Assembly (NCBI GenBank): GCA_016187365.1
Contig: JACPJX010000026.1
Location: 1-20,869, forward strand
Reading direction: 5' to 3'
DNA length: 20,869 nucleotides
Source of the DNA: Candidatus Aenigmatarchaeota archaeon
GTDB taxonomy: Archaea; Aenigmatarchaeota; Aenigmatarchaeia; GW2011-AR5
Shown here: one piece after another, positions 7,820 to 14,512 of the stretch
Position numbering within the stretch: position 1 is the stretch's first letter
How the letters are laid out: every line of letters begins with the position of its first letter
Made by a program: the position numbers and the translations under genes
Notes under the pieces: model-generated
Seen by the model: the letters and a program-made list of their open reading frames with translations, nothing else
Databases searched by the model: none
What the model was told of the DNA's origin: nothing

Positions 7820-7850
7820 TTGATAAGAATTTTTCCTTCCAGATATTCTC

Positions 7851-8846
7851 ATGAAGCTCATCGTCGGCGTCGACCCGGGCATGAGGACGGGCGTGGCGGT
7901 GCTTGACATAAGTTCCGGATTCTACAGGACTTCCACCGCAAGGAGTTTTGACGACGCATGCTCCATGGCGATATCATACGGGGAGCCCATAATAATTGCA
8001 ACTGACAAGGCGAAGACGCCGGACTTTGCGCGGAAGGTCGCCGCATCCTTCAATGCGAGGCATTTCCACCCGCGGAGCGACATGAAGAACGCCGACAAGA
8101 AGGCAATGACCGAAGGCATGAATTTCGCGAACGACCACGAGATGGACGCCCTGGCGGCGGCCCTCGGGGCGAAGAAAGAGCACTCTGGAATGTTCCAGAA
8201 GGTGGACACGGCGCTGAATGACAGGGGGCTCGGGCACATGTCAGACGAGGTGAAGGAGCTTCTGGTGAAGGAGTATGCGGGCAACATAGAGCAGGCGCTG
8301 GGCATGCTTTCAGTGAAGGAGAAGGCCGGCGTCGTCTACGTCCCGAGGTGGATAGAGTCCAGGCGCGTATACGAACTGAACAGGAGGATAGAGGCGCTCG
8401 AGAGGACGATAAGGAGGCAGGACGAGGCGATAAGGAAACTTTCATCCGAAAAGCCGCGCATACTGAGGATCGAGAACAAAAGCTCAAGGGGATTCAGGAA
8501 AAGCATAGACACGCTCCTGAAGGAGAACCGCGCGCTGCGGAGCGCCGGACACGTGCCCGAAGGCTACGAGATAATCCATGAATTCCACGAGGACGAAAAG
8601 GGAAAAATATTCCTTGTGAGAAACCAGAAAGAGGCAAGAATCGCCGGAATGAAGGAGCCGAAGATGCTCATAGCCGACGGCTTCGAGCCCGACAGCATCG
8701 TGCCCTTCATAGACGCGGGGAAGATAAGGATGGAGAATAGGGGCAGTCTCACTCTGGCCAGGAAGGACGACATCAGCAGGGCGCTCAACGAGGGCTTCAT
8801 GAACTACATGCGCCTGTACAAGAAGAGATTCGACACGAAACGATGA
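7851..8846 (+). CDS. DUF460 (COG2433-like) RNase H-fold protein, short form
   Basis: The first residues KLIVGVDPGMRTGVAVLD give the DPG(x)3G core of a RuvC/RNase H-like fold, with a further acidic element DHEMDALAAALGA near residue 98. These match the DUF460 family of archaeal predicted nucleases. Residues about 167-230 are a basic coiled coil (ELNRRIEALERTIRRQDEAI and following). The C-terminal third is alpha/beta with FVPR-like FLVRNQKEA and MLIADGFEPDSIVPF. Family members I recall are near 600-650 residues, so at 331 this is a compact version. Substrate is unknown; a nucleic-acid role near translation genes is inferred only from the fold and position. Confidence 0.75.
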   Translation: MKLIVGVDPGMRTGVAVLDISSGFYRTSTARSFDDACSMAISYGEPIIIATDKAKTPDFARKVAASFNARHFHPRSDMKNADKKAMTEGMNFANDHEMDALAAALGAKKEHSGMFQKVDTALNDRGLGHMSDEVKELLVKEYAGNIEQALGMLSVKEKAGVVYVPRWIESRRVYELNRRIEALERTIRRQDEAIRKLSSEKPRILRIENKSSRGFRKSIDTLLKENRALRSAGHVPEGYEIIHEFHEDEKGKIFLVRNQKEARIAGMKEPKMLIADGFEPDSIVPFIDAGKIRMENRGSLTLARKDDISRALNEGFMNYMRLYKKRFDTKR

Positions 8847-8885
8847 CGAAATTACGAATGAATTACGGAATCACTGCCGGAAAAT

Positions 8886-8929
8886 CCTTTAATTATTTTA
8901 CATATATAAATAAACTAATTTCACGGAGG
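8886..8929 (+). promoter_or_regulatory. promoter and ribosome site of the UBact-ligase operon
   Basis: A run of A/T from 8886 includes TTTAATTATTTTA and CATATATAAATAA. GGAGG at 8925-8929 lies 7 nt before the ATG at 8937. The strong ribosome site fixes the start of the modifier gene and implies a leader of at least a dozen bases. Confidence 0.6.
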
Positions 8930-8936
8930 CGGTTGA

Positions 8937-9164
8937 ATGGAATACAGGTTTGATGCAAGAGGCTGTATATTTTATGCCGGTTCGGATGAGCCCGGCCGCC
9001 AGCCAAGGCCTCCCGTATCCACCCCGAATCCTGCAGACGACGGAGGCCCGAGAGGAATAGAAGTTTATGACAAATTGAAGCAGGATTCCAAGGGAATCAT
9101 AGAAAGGATGAGGCAAACCGACCCGAAAAGGGCAGAAAGGTACAGGCAGCGGAGCGGTGAATAG
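8937..9164 (+). CDS. UBact/Pup-like protein modifier
   Basis: The 75-residue protein has the hallmarks of a prokaryotic ubiquitin-like protein used by PafA-type ligases. The middle (residues about 17-39) is Pro/Gly/Asp-rich and probably disordered. Residues 41-66 form an amphipathic, charged helix region (VYDKLKQDSKGIIERMRQ). The C terminus is DPKRAERYRQRSGE. The bacterial modifier UBact, as I recall it, ends in RYRQR(T/S)G(E/Q) after a similar RM-x-x-x-DP segment; actinobacterial Pup ends GGE/GGQ. The last residue is already Glu, so it could be ligated without deamidation. Unusual is the N-terminal FDARGCIFYAG stretch with hydrophobic residues and one Cys, not expected in a fully disordered tag. 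The next gene is the ligase, starting on the base after the stop. Confidence 0.85.
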   Translation: MEYRFDARGCIFYAGSDEPGRQPRPPVSTPNPADDGGPRGIEVYDKLKQDSKGIIERMRQTDPKRAERYRQRSGE

Positions 9165-10379
9165 TTGAAGGACAGGATTGTAGGGATAGAGACGGAGTAC
9201 GGGATACTTCCCATACTTTCCAATGATTTTTCTTTTCATCGATTTATTGAGAACGGCGGCAAGGTATATCTAGAAACAGCAGGAAACCATCCCGAATACG
9301 CCGCCCCGGAGTGCATAGGCCCGACGGCCGCGGCTCTTTATGACGCCGCCGGCGACATTTTGATGAACAGGCTTTTCGAGGGCAGCGGTTATGAATTGCA
9401 CAGGCTTAATGCTGATGAGGACGGGACGCATTTCGGGTCACATGAAAATTATTCCGTCCCAAATGAACTGATGAAGAATGCCAAGAGGATCGGATACACG
9501 ATTCCGTTCATAGCGCCTTTTCTGGTCACCAGACAGATATTCGCAGGAGCAGGATATTATTTTCACGGAGAATTCAGGGTATCCCAGAGGTCAAATGCTA
9601 TAAATTTTTTGAGAAGTCTGGAAACGCATGACAGGAGAAGAGCTATAGTCAATGAAAAGAATGAACCCCATGCCTCCACATGCGCAAGGCTCCATCTCAT
9701 CCTTGGCGACTCGAACATGTGCGAGTATGCGAATGCGCTCAAGCTGGCGACCACATGCATGGTTCTCGACATGGCGGAAGAACATCTTGAAGTGCCGATA
9801 AAATTTTATGACCCCGTAGAGGCGCTTCACAACATATCGGGTTTCGAATGGGTCGTCACCGCTAATAACGGCACCATACATGCCGTCGATGTCCAGAGGC
9901 TCTATCTGGACATGGCAAGGCGTTTCTATGGCAGGGCGGACCTGGCAACATCATATTATCTTGATGAATGGGAGAGGGTGCTTGACGTGCTGAAAGAGGA
10001 GCCGCGCTCGCTGGCAGGCGAACTCGAATGGCCCACCAAATTGGCCATTCTGGACGGCCTTGATGAAGAAGACAGGTTCGACGCGCACCTGAGATGGCAC
10101 AACATAGACCCCAAAAAGAGCCTTTACCACGAGCTAAGAAGAAAGGGCGAAATAAGGACGTGCTTTGATGAGAAAAAGATAAAAAGGGCGTCGCACTATC
10201 CGCCGCAAAATACGAGGGCTTACCTGAGGGGCAAGTTCGTGAGAAGATTTCCCAGAGACGGTGAACCTCGCATCGTGATTGATTGGACTCGCATAGGAAG
10301 CCTTGAAATGCCAGACCCTTTCGACACATACGAGAGATATATTAGTGAAATGGACAAACTGGTGAAAGGGTTATTATAA
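9165..10379 (+). CDS. pafA: PafA/Dop-family ligase for the UBact/Pup-like tag
   Basis: The family joins the C-terminal Glu side chain of a Pup-like tag to target lysines, using ATP through a glutamine-synthetase-like fold. Visible motifs: IVGIETEYG (metal-binding E9, E11), VYLETAGNHPEYAAPEC (residues 34-50), THFGSHENYSV (88-98), TRQIFAGAG (122-130), VSQRSNAINF, NEPHA, LHLILGDSNMCEYANALK (176-193) and the C-terminal PPQNTRAYLRGKFVRR with IVIDWTRI. The length, 404, is shorter than the roughly 450 of actinobacterial PafA, mainly in the segment after GIETEYG, and there is no long Dop-type loop there. The only start that keeps the first strand is TTG at 9165, directly after the modifier stop, with GGAG/GGTGA inside that gene. 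Where PafA has its catalytic Asp (YLD) this protein has Glu37. A Dop (depupylase) role is possible. Confidence 0.92.
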   Translation: MKDRIVGIETEYGILPILSNDFSFHRFIENGGKVYLETAGNHPEYAAPECIGPTAAALYDAAGDILMNRLFEGSGYELHRLNADEDGTHFGSHENYSVPNELMKNAKRIGYTIPFIAPFLVTRQIFAGAGYYFHGEFRVSQRSNAINFLRSLETHDRRRAIVNEKNEPHASTCARLHLILGDSNMCEYANALKLATTCMVLDMAEEHLEVPIKFYDPVEALHNISGFEWVVTANNGTIHAVDVQRLYLDMARRFYGRADLATSYYLDEWERVLDVLKEEPRSLAGELEWPTKLAILDGLDEEDRFDAHLRWHNIDPKKSLYHELRRKGEIRTCFDEKKIKRASHYPPQNTRAYLRGKFVRRFPRDGEPRIVIDWTRIGSLEMPDPFDTYERYISEMDKLVKGLL

Positions 10380-10401
10380 ATGCCGCCGCCAAACTAAATG
10401 C

Positions 10402-10917
10402 ATGGCGAAAAAGCGCAGACGGAAGATGAATGAAGGCGAAAAAAGGGTCCTGAAATTCTTCATCAAGTTCAACCTTTTTGCGATACCGCTCTACATCCTG
10501 CTGGCGATAAACTTCGACTTCCTGCCCCTCCAGCGTGCGGTCGCGGACATAACCATGTTCCTGCTGCACAACGCCGGCATAAGCGCCTCGCGCGACGGGC
10601 TACTGATATCCATACCGGTCGAGGGGGGGAACTGGGGCGGATTCATAAACTCCGACTGCGTCGGCTGGAAGAGCATGCTGGCCTTTGCGGCGCTTGTCAT
10701 GGCCACGGATTTTCCGGCGAGGAAGAAGCTCATGGGGCTGGCCCTTGTGCCCGTCATATTCGCCGCCAATCTTGTCCGCATATTCTTCATGTTTTTCTAC
10801 GTGAGTTCGTGGGGGCTTGCAGGATACGAGTTCGTGCATGCCGTGGTGTGGACATGGGGGCTCCTGTTTATAGTGATAGCTGTCTGGATATGGTGGGCAA
10901 GATTGTATCCAAAATAA
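10402..10917 (+). CDS. archaeosortase/exosortase-family transpeptidase
   Basis: The protein is a compact multi-span membrane protein of 171 residues with the exosortase/archaeosortase catalytic triad: C86 in SDCVGWKSM, R126 in ANLVRIFF and H146 in YEFVHAVVW. The family cleaves C-terminal sorting signals of secreted proteins at the outer face of the membrane and may attach them to lipid. A basic N terminus (AKKRRRK) precedes the first span. The ATG follows a TTATTATAA box by about 25 nt, suggesting its own leaderless transcript. The last five codons and the stop lie inside the repeat element that starts at 10901, so the original C terminus was probably different. No sorting substrate is seen in the window. 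Confidence 0.85.
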   Translation: MAKKRRRKMNEGEKRVLKFFIKFNLFAIPLYILLAINFDFLPLQRAVADITMFLLHNAGISASRDGLLISIPVEGGNWGGFINSDCVGWKSMLAFAALVMATDFPARKKLMGLALVPVIFAANLVRIFFMFFYVSSWGLAGYEFVHAVVWTWGLLFIVIAVWIWWARLYPK

Positions 10918-11081
10918 GTATGACGGCGGACGTAGCGGTATACGCGTCTCGCGTATCTGCAGAAAGCTACGCTTTCTGAGATCTCAGAGAACTTCGTTCT
11001 CTGCAGATACCGCAGCTAGAGGCATGTGAACGCACAATGCCTCTCACGTCCGCCGTCATCATCCGAGAATTGGATACAATC
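10901..11081. mobile_element. 181-bp MITE-like element with terminal inverted repeats and 9-bp flanking duplication
   Basis: The ends are perfect 12-bp inverted repeats: GATTGTATCCAA at 10901-10912 and its complement at 11070-11081. A second perfect 14-bp pair lies inside (ATGACGGCGGACGT at 10920-10933, complement at 11046-11059). GGTGGGCAA occurs immediately outside both ends (10892-10900 and 11082-11090), as expected for a 9-bp target duplication. The interior has four more hairpins: 10940-10946/10950-10956, 10961-10967/10971-10977, 10986-10992/10996-11002 and 11018-11025/11037-11044, plus a stem 10935-10941/11007-11013. It holds no coding frame of its own, so it would need a transposase in trans. 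Confidence 0.7.
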
Positions 11082-11138
11082 GGTGGGCAAAGTGGCTGCC
11101 AGAAACTAATATATATGGCAGGAAGGCAAATAATCACT

Positions 11139-11630
11139 ATGCCCGGACTGGAAGACAAGCTAAGGGAAATGGAGGAGCGGATAAACAGGCTTGAGAACAA
11201 GCTGAAGCTCAGCCTTTTCGAGGCGGAAAAACTCGCGGGCCAGCCCAAAGAGGGGCCTGAGGAGCGGCTCCTCGAGATGGAGGACCTCATCCTTCTCATG
11301 CAGCTCGAGATAACGAAGATAAAGGACAAGCTCAGCCAGGAAATAGACGTCGAGCTCACGCCAAAGGTCTCGCAGAGCGCCGACGACAGGCTGACAAGGA
11401 TTGAGGAGGAAATTGCCAATATGCGCAGTTCGGGAATGCACGAGGAATACGAGAAGCCCGAAAGACCTATGCCGGTATACGCAGAGCATCCGGCCGAGAG
11501 GAGGCACGAGGCCGAAAGAAAAGTCCATGCTGAAAAGATAGTGCCGAGGAAAAAGGCGGAGGAGGAAGAGGAAACCGTTGCAGTGAGGGGCAGCGTCCTC
11601 GAAGACCTCCAGAAAATACTCAAGGCGTGA
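11139..11630 (+). CDS. coiled-coil protein of unknown function
   Basis: I do not recognise a family. The chosen start MPGLEDKLREMEERINRLEN begins directly in a heptad pattern and lies about 25 nt after an ACTAATATATATGG box, consistent with a leaderless transcript; earlier in-frame starts (11037, 11115) would lie in the mobile element or the TATA box. Two helical stretches (residues 3-32 and 45-80) are followed by a Pro/Glu/His-rich linker (EYEKPERPMPVYAEHPAERRHEAERK) and a short terminal helix. No membrane segment or cysteine is seen. It is followed after 5 nt by a larger coiled-coil gene, so the two products probably work together, perhaps in chromosome or cell architecture; that is inference only. 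Confidence 0.7.
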   Translation: MPGLEDKLREMEERINRLENKLKLSLFEAEKLAGQPKEGPEERLLEMEDLILLMQLEITKIKDKLSQEIDVELTPKVSQSADDRLTRIEEEIANMRSSGMHEEYEKPERPMPVYAEHPAERRHEAERKVHAEKIVPRKKAEEEEETVAVRGSVLEDLQKILKA

Positions 11631-11635
11631 CACGA

Positions 11636-12976
11636 ATGAAAGTGAAAACCAGCAAGCGGATACAGGAGATAGAGGAGTCGCTGAAGGTCCTTGCGAAATA
11701 CATGAAGGAGGAGCACGCGAGGCTTGAGGCTGAGATAGAGCGCTCGGGCACGAAGGAAATCTCGGAGATAAAGAAAAGGCTCGAGGAGCACTCCGAGCCC
11801 ATGGAAACCGGCATCGAGAAGAAACTGCAGCAGGAAGTCGCGCGCCTCGAAGGCCTGATATATTCAATACCGAAGGAGAACCTCCTGAAGGAATATTCGG
11901 AAGGCATGAAGATTTCCGAGGATCTCAAGAAAAGTGTCGACCTCCGCCTCCAGGTGATAGAGGGCAAGATAAAGAACACGGCGCAGGACATAATTTCCTC
12001 CAAACTCGAGGACTTCCAGACGCTTCAGGAGAGGTTCAAGCGGCTTGACGAAAGGGTCAGCAACGCTGTCACGGTGCTCGAGAACCTGAAGGCGTCAAGG
12101 GACGACGACCATTCGAGAAGGCTCGAGAAGCGCATAAACGAGAGGCTTGAGGAAATGCAGGAGCAGTTCAGGAAGGACGACAGGAGCGATTCGAGGGAAT
12201 ACAAGAAACTTCAGTCCGAAATCGCCGAACTGCGTGAAACGGAGAAGAATTTCGCCAGAAAGGAGGACCTGAAGGGTTTCAATAAATTCTCCGAAGACCT
12301 CGAAGGAATGGAGAACAGGATGAAGCACTTCCAGAGGAAGGAGGACCTCACGCGCACGTTCAGCGAGGTGAAGGAAAGGTTCGAGGAGTTCGAGGCGAAG
12401 ATGAAGAGGATCGTGACAAAGGAAGACCTGGAGATCGGCAACGTAAGAAAAATGATCGAGGGTGAAATGAAGGCCGCCGCCCAGAAAACGAATTCCAGCG
12501 ATTCCAAAAAACTATATGATGAGATGACGGCTCTTTCCCAGCGCATCGCCGCGCTGGAGAACAGCCACGGCGACGAGCAGGACTTGATGGATGTCAGGAG
12601 CGACGTTGACGACATAGACAACCGCCTCGTCGAGATAGAGATGAACATAAAGGACCTGAAGACGCTGGAAACAAAGACGATGAAGGCCCTGGAGCACCTC
12701 GAGAACTTCGACAGGGACACGAAGGCCGAGTCCATGAAGTTCGTGACGGCGCAGCTCAGCGAATTCGCGAAGCATGTCGACAGGAAACTGCCGGCAGTGG
12801 TGACGCGCGACGATTTCACGAGGTCGATGATAGAACTCAACCACAGGATAAGCACGCTGGAAACGCCGGACTTCACCTACGTGAACAGGCGCATGCAGGC
12901 CCTCGAAGGAAAGGTGAACGAGATTTACTCCCTCCTCAAGTCGTTCAGCAGCAGCATCCCGGTGGTTGTGGAGTAG
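11636..12976 (+). CDS. long coiled-coil protein of unknown function
   Basis: The 446-residue protein is almost entirely helical heptad repeat, highly charged, with no cysteine and no membrane segment. A recurring RKEDL / TKEDL motif appears three times (ARKEDLKGF, QRKEDLTRTF, VTKEDLEIG), spaced about 30-35 residues, with a related TRDDFTRS further on, suggesting internally repeated helical units that break and restart. It ends in a short hydrophobic tail SSSIPVVVE. There is no ATPase head or hinge, so it is not an SMC protein. It lies 5 nt after the smaller coiled-coil gene. The ATG at 11636 is preferred over a GTG at 11627 that overlaps the previous stop. Function unknown. Confidence 0.72.
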   Translation: MKVKTSKRIQEIEESLKVLAKYMKEEHARLEAEIERSGTKEISEIKKRLEEHSEPMETGIEKKLQQEVARLEGLIYSIPKENLLKEYSEGMKISEDLKKSVDLRLQVIEGKIKNTAQDIISSKLEDFQTLQERFKRLDERVSNAVTVLENLKASRDDDHSRRLEKRINERLEEMQEQFRKDDRSDSREYKKLQSEIAELRETEKNFARKEDLKGFNKFSEDLEGMENRMKHFQRKEDLTRTFSEVKERFEEFEAKMKRIVTKEDLEIGNVRKMIEGEMKAAAQKTNSSDSKKLYDEMTALSQRIAALENSHGDEQDLMDVRSDVDDIDNRLVEIEMNIKDLKTLETKTMKALEHLENFDRDTKAESMKFVTAQLSEFAKHVDRKLPAVVTRDDFTRSMIELNHRISTLETPDFTYVNRRMQALEGKVNEIYSLLKSFSSSIPVVVE

Positions 12977-13067
12977 ATTTTTAATGTTAAAATTCCATCA
13001 GAATTTTGACATTCAAATCAACTGCCTTGGGCAGTAGATTTTTAAGCACTGTTTCCATTAATTCTCT
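12977..13067 (+). promoter_or_regulatory. short intergenic region with two hairpins and the GGGP synthase promoter
   Basis: TAGATTTTTAA occurs twice, near 12974 and 13035; the second copy lies about 25 nt before the ATG at 13068 and is the likely TATA region. Between them, 12986-12995 pairs with 13001-13010 (one wobble), and 13021-13026 pairs with 13030-13035 around a 3-nt loop. Confidence 0.45.
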
Positions 13068-13814
13068 ATGGACGTGAAGGACTACATCCTGAAGGGCGCC
13101 AGGAAGGGGAAGATGCACTTCTCGCTCATAGACCCCGACCCGATGAAGGTAAATCCGGAGACCGTAGGAGAGATTTGCTCGCAACTGCAGAGATACGGCA
13201 CTTCCGCGATAATGGTCGGCGGCTCCACGAACGTAAGGCAGAAGTTCCTTGACGACCTCGTGAAGGGGTTGAAATCCTCCGTTTCCGTGCCCGTCATACT
13301 TTTTCCCGGCGGCGTCAACGGGATATCGAGCTTTGCCGACGCCATATTCTTCATGTCGCTCATGAATTCGAAGGATGCGTGGTGGGTTTCCGGGGCGCAG
13401 TCCGAGGCCGCGGTGCCCGTCAGGGAGGCCGGGATAGAGCCGATTTCCATGGCTTATCTCATAGTGGAGCCCGGCATGAAGGCAGGCGAAGTCGGGAAGG
13501 CCGACCTGATAATGAGGAATGACGGCATCCGCGCCTCGCAGTACGCGCTCGCGGCGCAGTACATGGGAATGTCAATGGTGTATCTGGAAGCGGGCTCCGG
13601 AGCCGGCAAACCGGTGCCTGCGGAGATGATAACAAAGGTGAAGAAGAACATAGAGATTCCCCTGATAGTCGGCGGCGGCATCCGCACGGCCGAGGCCGCC
13701 GAAGATGCGCTTTCGGCAGGCGCCGACATCATCGTGACGGGCACGCTGATAGAGGACGATGCCCGGAAAGTGAAGGATATAATCGAGGTCGCTAAGAGGT
13801 TCGGAAAACGTTAG
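13068..13814 (+). CDS. geranylgeranylglyceryl phosphate synthase
   Basis: The enzyme joins geranylgeranyl diphosphate to sn-glycerol-1-phosphate, the first ether bond of archaeal membrane lipids. It is a TIM barrel: HFSLIDPDPMKV near the start, MVGGSTNV, VPVILFPGGVNGIS, ADAIFFMSLMNS, then AYLIVEPGMKAG, MVYLEAGSGAGKPV and the phosphate-binding LIVGGGIRTAEAAEDALSAGADIIVTGT. The 248-residue length and the LIDPD and PGG elements fit the group II enzymes. The start is the ATG about 25 nt after a GATTTTTAAG box. Together with the G1P dehydrogenase gene at 14753 it supplies the lipid backbone, although the two are on opposite strands. Confidence 0.95.
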   Translation: MDVKDYILKGARKGKMHFSLIDPDPMKVNPETVGEICSQLQRYGTSAIMVGGSTNVRQKFLDDLVKGLKSSVSVPVILFPGGVNGISSFADAIFFMSLMNSKDAWWVSGAQSEAAVPVREAGIEPISMAYLIVEPGMKAGEVGKADLIMRNDGIRASQYALAAQYMGMSMVYLEAGSGAGKPVPAEMITKVKKNIEIPLIVGGGIRTAEAAEDALSAGADIIVTGTLIEDDARKVKDIIEVAKRFGKR

Positions 13815-13821
13815 TTTCCCG

Positions 13822-13866
13822 GACTCTTGAAGGAAATAGAAATTTAAGGATTCCTTCAAAGAGTTC
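13822..13866. promoter_or_regulatory. inverted repeat framing the TATA box of the deaminase gene
   Basis: GACTCTTGAAGGAA at 13822-13835 is matched by TTCCTTCAAAGAGTTC at 13851-13866 with one extra T, giving about 14 paired bases. The 15-nt loop contains AAATTTAAGG, a probable TATA box about 25 nt before the ATG at 13872. It could be an operator that covers the promoter, or simply a hairpin of the local repeat type. Confidence 0.5.
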
Positions 13867-13871
13867 AAGAG

Positions 13872-14288
13872 ATGAAAATAAACTACGAAAGGCTTGTGAA
13901 GGAAGCGATAGCCGCGCTGGACAGCTACTATGGCAGGAACAAGGACACAAAGTATATCTATGCTTCCGCCGTGCTTACAGACAAGGGCAACATTTACACC
14001 GCTAGCAACTACGACTCGGACACGGCCTCGCTGACGCTTCATGCCGAGCAGGCCGCGCTCTCGCATGCCGCCTGCCACAGGGATGCAAGAGTGGTCGCGA
14101 TAGCGATGGTCGGGAAGGAAGACCCCGAAGGAAAAAAACTGTGCCACCCGTGCGGCATCTGCAAGCAACTGATATGGGAGAACTCGCTGCGCTCCGGTCT
14201 CCCGATAAAGGTCGTCATGTCAAACCTCAAGGGAAAATACAAGGTGAAGGAAATAAAGCAACTTGTGCCCAGCCCGTGGCCCGATTAA
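13872..14288 (+). CDS. cdd: cytidine deaminase
   Basis: The zinc site is complete: H57-A-E59 in TLHAEQAAL and P93-C94-G-I-C97 in CHPCGICKQL, with E59 the proton shuttle. This and the 138-residue length fit tetrameric cytidine deaminases that convert cytidine or deoxycytidine to uridine forms for salvage. The FGY-like substrate strand near the N terminus reads YASAVLTDKG. A related blasticidin-S-deaminase-like activity cannot be excluded. The gene is probably leaderless, starting just after the inverted repeat described above. Its last four bases overlap the convergent hicA gene. Confidence 0.88.
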   Translation: MKINYERLVKEAIAALDSYYGRNKDTKYIYASAVLTDKGNIYTASNYDSDTASLTLHAEQAALSHAACHRDARVVAIAMVGKEDPEGKKLCHPCGICKQLIWENSLRSGLPIKVVMSNLKGKYKVKEIKQLVPSPWPD

Positions 14289-14509
14289 ACATGTTTTAAG
14301 AATTCCTCTCTTGTTATCCCCAAATCTTTCTTTATGATTTTAACAAGAAGCCCATTACTAATTTCTTCGCCTGAATGAGAAGGAATCGTTGTTCTTCTTC
14401 CATCTGGATGCTTGTAAACCATATGGCTTCCTGTCGTGTGACTGTAAACAAAGCCTAGTTTTTCAATAACCCTACCTAATTCCTTTCCAGTAAGGACTGG
14501 TAGTTTCAA
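14285..14509 (-). CDS. hicA: HicA-type mRNA interferase toxin
   Basis: The 74-residue protein has the small double-stranded-RNA-binding-like HicA fold: LTGKELGRVIEKLGF, then TGSHMVYKHPDGRRTTIPSHSGEEIS, and IIKKDLGITREEFL. H29 in GSHMVYKH is the catalytic histidine of the family, which cleaves mRNA during translation. The start is a TTG with AAGGGTG about 7 nt upstream at the end of hicB; no in-frame ATG exists before H29. It follows its antitoxin gene by 3 nt. The pair is richer in A and T than the flanking genes. Confidence 0.9.
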   Translation of the reverse strand: MKLPVLTGKELGRVIEKLGFVYSHTTGSHMVYKHPDGRRTTIPSHSGEEISNGLLVKIIKKDLGITREEFLKHV

Positions 14510-14512
14510 GAA

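Noticed and set aside
8937..10379. Bacterial (actinobacterial) origin of the whole window because of the Pup-like genes
   Set aside because: Genes on both sides are archaeal (TFB, histone, aIF5A, G1P dehydrogenase, GGGP synthase), so a transferred operon in an archaeon fits better.
10961..11002. Intrinsic (Rho-independent) terminators
   Set aside because: The hairpins are not followed by T runs and occur in groups within larger inverted repeats.
11037..11138. N-terminal extension of the small coiled-coil gene
   Set aside because: These codons come from the mobile element and the TATA region, and the coiled coil begins at 11139.
11636..12976. SMC or Rad50-like protein
   Set aside because: No Walker A/B motifs, signature motif or hinge domain is present; only coiled coil is seen.
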